64,000 nt of DNA from Posidonia oceanica (taxonomy: Eukaryota > Streptophyta > Magnoliopsida > Alismatales > Posidoniaceae): NCBI GenBank assembly GCA_037176725.1, contig JAZBRS010000014.1, positions 77,668,501 to 77,732,500 on the forward strand, given 5' to 3'. Position numbers and translations under genes: made by a program. Below the pieces are notes generated by a model that had not been told where the DNA came from, searched no databases, and saw only the letters and a program-made list of their open reading frames with translations. Shown piece by piece: positions 57,894-64,000 of this stretch. How positions within the stretch are numbered: the first letter of the stretch is position 1; each line of letters opens with the position of its first letter.

Positions 57894-59094
57894 CGAGGTC
57901 AAGCGTAGCGAGACCGTGGCTCAGGGTTGACAAGACACCCCACCTGACGCCGGTGAGAGCCAGGTGCCACTGTTGGCGTGAGTTATTTATTCGGCGGATG
58001 CACCGAAAGTCATCACTTGTTGCCACAATGCAAATGCTGATGGGATGCTGGTGCTTATGTGCACTAAACTCCACTAGGGTATGCGTGCGGGTTCGTGCGA
58101 TGCTGCTACGGATGATGCTATTGATGCTAGGCACTGAGCAGGGTACGACTCAAACGCGGGGGTGCCATTCGCTGAGCTCTCCTCTAAGTGAAAGGTGATG
58201 CAGATGCTGTGCGCTGAGCGGTGTATGACTCAAACGCGGGGTGCCATTCGCCGAGCGGTGTACAGCTCAAACGAAGGCGATGCGATGTATGTGATGCAAA
58301 TATGATGCAATGTAATGCGATGTAGGTGCAGCATTTATGCAATGGGGGTGTGATGACATGCAGTGTAGTGCAATGTATTGTGATGCAATGTGATGCAATG
58401 TATGGATGCAATGTATGCAATGAAATGCGATGTAATGTAATGTAATGTGATGCAAAGTGATGCGAAGAAATGCTAAAAGGGATGCATGCGATGTCGGGCG
58501 ACAAGTTGGCAGCTAATCCAAACTTGCGCAAAGAGGGACACTCGACAAGACTAACGTGCTTGCCGTCCGGGCAGTTAGGGCTGCCAGCCCGGAGGAGGAC
58601 TCCAGACAAGACTATCGTGCTTGCTGCCCACGACGCCAAACACTTTAACGAATGTCATCCAGGCAGATAGGCCTACCAGCCTAGAGGAGATGAGGGTATG
58701 ATACCAAAGGCAGCAAAAAAGATGCCCCTGATATCAAACAGATGATATCAGAGGGCGACTGAAATGCTCCTGGCATTAGGAAAGAATGCCAGATAGTTTG
58801 ACGGGTATCATCCGGGCAGCTCGGGTTGCCAGCCCGAAGGAGATGAGGGCATGATACCAAAGGCAGCGAAAAAGATGCCCTTGGTATCAAACAGATGATA
58901 GTAGGGGGCGGCTGAAACGCTCCTAGAATCAGGAAAGAACGCCAGACAGTTTGACGGGTGTCATCCGGGCAGTTAGGGCTGCCAACCCGAAGGAGAAAAG
59001 AGGCTAGACAGTATGACGGGTGTCAATTGAGCAGTTAGGGCTGCCAACCCAGAGGAAGAAAGGGGGATACCAGCTGCTCCGAAGGCCAAACGAC
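57894..59094 (-). other. 3' noncoding tract of element 3
   Basis: 57968-58030 matches 10358-10420 of element 2. 58260-58480 is simple 'tgatgcaatg' sequence. GGCAG-TTAGGG-CTGCC hairpin motifs lie near 58569, 58970 and 59030, with related versions at 58663 and 58816. No coding sequence. Confidence 0.6.
58700..58930. repeat. Twin-hairpin modules, copies 3 and 4
   Basis: Two successive modules (58700-58778 and 58853-58930), each with a GATACCA... arm, a 'gatgcccctgatatc' or 'gatgcccttggtatc' arm and a second weaker pair. Same design as 1133-1212. A fifth copy lies at 59931-60011. Confidence 0.75.
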
Positions 59095-59930
59095 GACAGG
59101 AAGAGGATATCGACAAGTCCGAGAACTTGGCACTAGCAGGATTAGAATATCAACAAGTCCGCAGACTTGGTGATGACAAGGGACGTCGACAGATCTGAAG
59201 ATCTGCTGCAGTAAGGGCAGGATATCGACAAGTCCGAAAACTTGGCGCAGGCAGGAACAGAATATCGACAAGTCCGCAAACTTGGCAATGACAAGGGATA
59301 TCGACAGATCCAAAGATCTGGCGCAGCAAGGGTAGGATATCTACAAGTCCGAAGACCTGACACAGGCAGGAACAAGGTATCGACAAGTCCAAAGACTTGG
59401 TGCAAGAAGGAATAGAGTATCGACAAGTCCGAAGACTTGGCACAGGAAGGAACAGGGTATCGACAAGTTCGAAGACTTGGCGCAGGAAGGAACAGAGTAT
59501 CGACAAGTCCAAAGACTTGTCATAGGAAGGAACAAGGTATCAACAAGTCCGAAGAATTGGCGTAGGAAGGAACAGGGTATCGACATGTCCGAAGACTTGG
59601 CACAGGAAGGACCAGGGTATCAACAAGTCTGAAGACTTGGCGCAGGAAGGAATAGGGTATCGACATGTCCGAAGACTTGGTGCAAGAAGGAACAGGGTAA
59701 CGACAAGTCTAAAGACTTAGCGCAAGAAGGAACAGGGTATCGACAAGTCCGAAGACTTGGCGCAGGAAGGAACAGGATATCGACAAGTCCGAAGACTTGG
59801 CACAGGAAGGAACAGGGTATCGACAAGTCCAAAGACTTAACGACGAGGGGTATTGACAGATCCGAAGATCTGGCACAGGCAGAGCAGGATATCGACAAGT
59901 CCAAAGACTTGGCGACGACAAAGGGAGGGT
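59095..59930. repeat. 40-bp tandem array with built-in hairpins
   Basis: Units of 'cgacaagtccgaagacttgg' plus 'cgcaggaaggaacagggtat' repeat every 40 bp over the central part, with longer diverged units at both ends, around 20 in all. Each unit holds CAAGTC-CGAA-GACTTG, a perfect 6-bp stem with a 4-base loop. Confidence 0.9.
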
Positions 59931-60011
59931 ATCGATGCCAAAAGACAACCGAGATGCCCCTAGCATCGAGGGACGATACCATAAGAGCAGCTATCATGCC
60001 CTTGGTACCGA

Positions 60012-61495
60012 GATGCTGATGGGTTCGCCCTGTGGGCGAATGAGGCGAGGAGACAGGGATGTGGGGGGCCAAGTCGCACGGTTCTGCTGAGAGGAAGTTT
60101 GCCGAGGAGGCTGGTCTACAAGTGCTCCTAGATCGTTGTTGCTGAATACCAGCTGAGGCACTGAATGATGCTTGTTTGTTGATGCTCACCTCTGAAGGTA
60201 GGTTGGTTTGTTGCTGTCTGCTTGCTGGAAGAAATGTTGTCACGGCTTGCTGTATGCTCGATGTCTGTGGGACATAGATAGTCTGCAGTGCTATACTGAA
60301 CTTGAAGTTGCGCTGAGGCAGCGGCTCTGTTTCTTGATGGAGGATGCAAGGTTTGTGCTATGGGCTGTCACAGGTCTATTCTGAGTGTGCTCTGATGTCC
60401 GTGCCTTGACTAGGAAGCAACTGTCATTCCCCTTGTCAGAAATGCTGAAGTAGATCCTATGAGGTTATGCATATGCAAGCAGATAGCTGTGTTCAAGCAA
60501 GATGATTGATTATTAGAGGTTTTTATTTGTCTACCCTCAATTATGTTGGAAAGCATTTATGCCTGCTAAAAGGAGGAGGAAACCCTCGGCTCAATTGACC
60601 CTACCAGGACTCACAAGTTGTGGGTGGCTCTCCTTGGTGGGTGGTGACGCTCAAGCTCTCAGTGGGTGATGGATCGGGCTCCATGCCAAACTCTTTTGGG
60701 CCCTACACCTCTTATTTTGAGATTTTCTTCTTTTCTACTCCCTCATGGACGCTCTGGTTCGCTCTATCCTTAACTTGGAGGTAAATAAGCGCCTGGTCTA
60801 GGCTGGAGGCTTTTGCTGTAGAAAGGGATGGCTAGTCCCATCGGAGATGTTGGCTTCTCATGCGCATGCTCCGACTCCTCTCCAAGGTGTGGTGGGGATA
60901 AAGCTAATCCGCACATCCCTCTCTTGGGATGACTTCTGTCTACACGTTTTCTTTTATGCCCATGCAAATTTGCATTTTCTTTTTGGCTCACTCTCTCAAT
61001 TGACCTAGCATTTTTCTTCTCCCTCTTGGAGGTGCAGGCCCCGTTCGGAGTTTGGACACTTCGTCCTACTCTTGATGGATGGTGGCTCTCTCACTTACCT
61101 AGTTGTCTAGGTAGGGACAAAGGAGAAGGGATGACTCTCTCTTTCCAGCAGGCTTGCTTTTCCGATTTCCTCATCGGGCCAATGATTGGCATGCAAGATG
61201 TTTTTGATTTCTTGATTTTCTGATTTTGTTTTTTATTTTTTTGTGTTTGCTTTTTTTTTGTATTTTTTTTTTCAGATTTTTTAAAGAAAATGAATGCAAA
61301 AAGGAAATAAACAAAGGATACAACACTAGTCCCCATTGTTTGCTGCTTGCTACTGTCGTTGTTGGCAGTACTACTGTGGTCGTTGAGACTGCCACTGCCT
61401 GTGTTGCTGTTGATCCGTGCCTCTGTTGGGATCCAGGGTGTTGTGCTTGCAGACTCGGGCCGGTGCTTGACAGACGGGCAAGTTCTAGGTGCGCA
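60012..61495 (-). other. Spacer of element 3
   Basis: 60600-61150 matches the spacer of element 2 (13500-14250) block by block. The integrase and ORF1 that border that spacer in element 2 are absent. 61200-61300 is T/A-rich. No recognised coding sequence. Confidence 0.6.
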
Positions 61496-61516
61496 CCCCC
61501 CCCCCCCCCCCCCCCC
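61496..61516 (+). repeat. Poly-C run, 21 bp
   Basis: An uninterrupted run of 21 C. Length may be unstable or affected by sequencing error. Confidence 0.9.
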
Positions 61517-61619
61517 GCGAACAAGACTAGGGAAAAGCAGGAGAAGAGATCAAATCGATGTGATCAGAGAGATCCATCAAGGAAGGGCTGGAATCAGCAA
61601 GGACGAGAGCAATAAAATA

Positions 61620-61777
61620 GACCCCTGAGGTCCCAGGGTCCTCAGAGCTTGCAGGCTCAAGTGAGGAAAGGCTGGCTACACTAGGGTGTGCAGGTGTGTG
61701 CACTACCTCCTGTGTGTTGATGACAATGGTCCCACTGTCAATCAAATCCTGGACAGCATTCCTACAAATTAGTAGAC
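61620..61777 (-). pseudogene. gag: gag C-terminal fragment of element 3
   Basis: NAVQDLIDSGTIVINTQEVV, then SLEPASSEDPGTSGVYF, closely matches the end of element 1 gag (VVQDLTDNGTLVVSPQEAA, SSEPAGSEDVGTSGAYP). The knuckle itself is cut off at 61777, where sequence linked to the copia element begins. Confidence 0.8.
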
Positions 61778-61784
61778 TGGAACA

Positions 61785-62060
61785 AAATGTTCTTCCGGAA
61801 CAGGGATTTTCGGAAAATCGATTCAAAATGAACTTCCGAAACATGGATTTTTGGAAAACCGGTGAATATCGGTTCACCGAAAAATCTGCAGAATTTTTGC
61901 TTTTTGAATAATCGATAGACCGGATCAAAATGTTCTTCTGAAACAGTGAATTTCGGAAAACTTGTCCGAAATGAACTTCCGAAACAGGGATTTTCAGAAA
62001 ACCGTTCAAAAATAAACTTCCGAAACAGGGATTTTCGAAAAACTGTTCAAAATCAGTCAT
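61785..62060. repeat. ~41-bp degenerate tandem repeat
   Basis: 'cttccgaaacagggattttc' and variants start at about 61792, 61836, 61935, 61976 and 62016. It lies between the copia pol end (62154) and the gag scrap (61777), so it may be part of the copia 3' untranslated region or LTR. I cannot place an LTR border. Confidence 0.6.
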
Positions 62061-62153
62061 TCAAAAAATCTGTCAGATTTATACAAAAATCGGTAACTGA
62101 TGAATTTCGATATACCGAATTTGATCTCTGTTCAAAAAATTTTATTTTAATTT

Positions 62154-64000
62154 TTATTCAAGGTCACATATCTTGCATAAATCTAGATGTCTTCTAATTT
62201 TTACAAATTGTGATTCATCTAGAGGTTTAGTAAATATATCTGTTAATTGATTACTTGTGGATATAAATTCTAATTTTATATTGCTATTTGCAACACGATC
62301 TCGTAAGAAGTGGTGTCTAACTTCAATGTGTTTAGTTCTTGAATGATTTACAGGATTTTTAGAGAGATTAATTGCACTTGTATTATCACACATTATAGGT
62401 GTTGTGTTAAATGTTAAGTCAAAATCTTTTAAGGTTTGTTTCATCCATAATATTTGGACACAACAACATCCAACTGCGATGTATTCTACTTCAATAGTAG
62501 ATAAGGCAACACTATTTTGTTTTTTGCTAAACCAAGAAACCAATGAATGCCCTAAAAATTGACAAGTTCCACTAGTGCTCTTCCTATCAGTCTTACATCC
62601 AGCATAATCAGCATCACTATATCATATTAATTCTAAGTTTGTATTTTTATGATAGAATAGACTTAATTCTGTGGTTCTATGTAGATATCTAAATATTCTT
62701 TTAACTGCAATTAGATGAGATTCCTTAGGTGCAGCTTGATATCTAGCACAAAGACAAACACTAAACATAATGTTTGGTCTACTAGCAGTTAAATGTAGGA
62801 GGGAACTAATCATGCTTCTATACATCTTTTGATCTACATTTTTCCCATTTTCATCCTTGTCTAACTTAGTATTTGTACTCATAGGTGTTTTGGCTTCCTT
62901 TTAGTTTTCCATTCCAAATCTTTTCAACAATTCTTTTGTATATTTTTCTTGGAAGATAAATATTCCTTCATTCATTTGTTTCACTTGAAACCCAAGAAAA
63001 TAATTTAATTCTCCCATCATGCTCATCTCAAATTCCTTTTGCATAATGTTTGAGAATTCTTCACATAGATTTTCATTTGTTGACCCAAATACGATATCAT
63101 CAACATAGATTTGGATTAATAGAATACCTTTTCCATTCTTCCTGATAAATAGAGTTGTTTTAGCAACTCCAATAACAAAGCTCTTTTCAATTAAAAATTT
63201 CTTTAACCTATCATACCAGGCTCTAGGAGCTTGCTTTAGTCCGTAGAGTGCTTTGTTTAATTTAAATACATGATTTGTGTATAATTCATTTTCAAATCCA
63301 GGGGGTTGTTTCACATATACTTCTTCCTCAATTACCCCATTCAAAAAGGCACTTTTAACATCCCTTTGGTATAATTTAAAGTTCATGGAACTTGCATAGG
63401 CTAATAACATCCTAATGGATTCTAATCTAGCTACTAGGGCATAAGTTTCATCAAAGTCTATCCATTCTTCTTGATTATACCCTTATGCTACTAACCTAGC
63501 CTTATTTTTAACTATCCTTCCTGATACATCTAGTTTATTTCTGAAAATCCATTTAGTCCCAATTATTGGATGATCTTTTGGTTTTGGAACTAATTCCCAA
63601 ACATTATTTCTTTTAAATTTATTTAACTCTTCATTCATAGTAATCATCTAATATTCATCATTACAAGCCTCATTAACATTTTTTGGCTCAATAGATGAAA
63701 TGAATGCATAAGTGGCACATTCGTGATCCAATTTGGATCTAGTCAATATTCCTTTGGAAATATCTCCAATGATTTGTTTCTTAGGGTGACCATGAACAAA
63801 TTGGTAGTTAGAAGTGTTGATTTCAGTCTCTTCTAACTTATGTGTGTTTTCATTATTTTCAGGCTTAGTTATTTAATCATTATTTACTTCATTTTCAAGA
63901 TTTATAATTTTAATGCTATTTTCATCAAAGTTTACATGCATTGATTCTTCTATAATAAGTGTTCTTTTGTTATATATTCTGTATGCCTTGCTTCTAGAAG
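62154..64000 (-). pseudogene. pol: Ty1/copia RT and RNase H (probably SIRE-type), partial
   Basis: Reads in from the right edge. Motifs in order: VWELVPKPKDHPIIGTKW and IFRNKLDVSG (about 63530-63580), QRDVKSAFLNGVIEEEVY, LNKALYGLKQAPRAWYDRL, IYVDDIVFGS (YVDD intact, near 63105), YFLGFQVKQM, MYRSMISSLLHLTASRPNI and the RNase H end with ALSTIEVEYIA, MCDNTSAINLSKNPVNHSR and TKHIEVRHHFLRD. Stops at about 63482 (TAA for expected Gln), 62901 (TAA) and 62622 (TGA) disable it. Base composition is AT-rich, unlike the gypsy elements next to it. The SIRE assignment is from motif similarity only. Confidence 0.85.

Noticed and set aside
58569..58590. TTAGGG in hairpin loops as telomere-like sequence
   Set aside because: Plant telomeres are TTTAGGG tandems; here TTAGGG occurs once per unit as a loop, with no tandem array.
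59095..59930. CRISPR-like regular array
   Set aside because: Direct 40-bp tandem units without unique spacers, in a plant retrotransposon.

Overview
This window is a repeat-rich stretch of a plant nuclear genome, most likely an angiosperm with a large genome. I see no host gene, tRNA or rRNA. Almost all of it is made of LTR retrotransposons nested in or joined to one another: Ogre/Tat-like Ty3/gypsy elements with very long LTRs, one Tekay/Del-like chromovirus with a tRNA-Met primer site and a C-terminal chromodomain, and the 3' half of a Ty1/copia pol gene (probably SIRE-type). Lineage names come from protein motifs and primer-binding sites and were not checked by a search.

Layout. 1-10347 (minus): Ogre-like element 1, with a 5' LTR (7033-10347), tRNA-Arg-type primer site, leader, broken gag (3722-5913) and a repeat-filled noncoding tract instead of pol. 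10348-33240 (minus): Ogre-like element 2, read from high to low coordinates as LTR (30594-33240), primer site, gag, protease, linker, RT, RNase H, second RNase H, integrase, spacer, and an extra ORF1-like gene (11852-13054) lying downstream of pol. Its gag is split by a 6.2-kb solo LTR (22245-28423, plus). 33571-34875 plus 55537-61777 (minus): Ogre-like element 3, with an LTR, repeat arrays and a gag scrap; pol is absent. Its LTR is split by the Tekay-like element (34876-55536, plus). That element carries a 5.4-kb solo LTR inside its own 5' LTR (36357-41755, perfect 5-bp target duplication) and a truncated giant LTR inside pol (44946-50573, minus), flanked by two 98.7%-identical copies of the RT core. 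61778-64000 (minus): copia pol.

History. The Ogre-like elements are oldest. The Tekay-like element inserted into one of their LTRs, and giant LTRs of a further Ogre-like subfamily inserted later, leaving solo LTRs. All coding regions are dead, but many reading frames run for 1-3 kb without frameshift. In four such frames 24 of 26 premature stops are TAG, mostly at expected Gln (CAG) codons, which points to C-to-T decay at CHG methylation sites.

The less expected signals are noncoding: arrays of perfect palindromes inside one LTR, a paired-hairpin module conserved in the 3' noncoding tracts of three elements, consensus splice donors at matching places inside the LTRs, and an ~85-bp LTR block conserved in six otherwise divergent LTRs.
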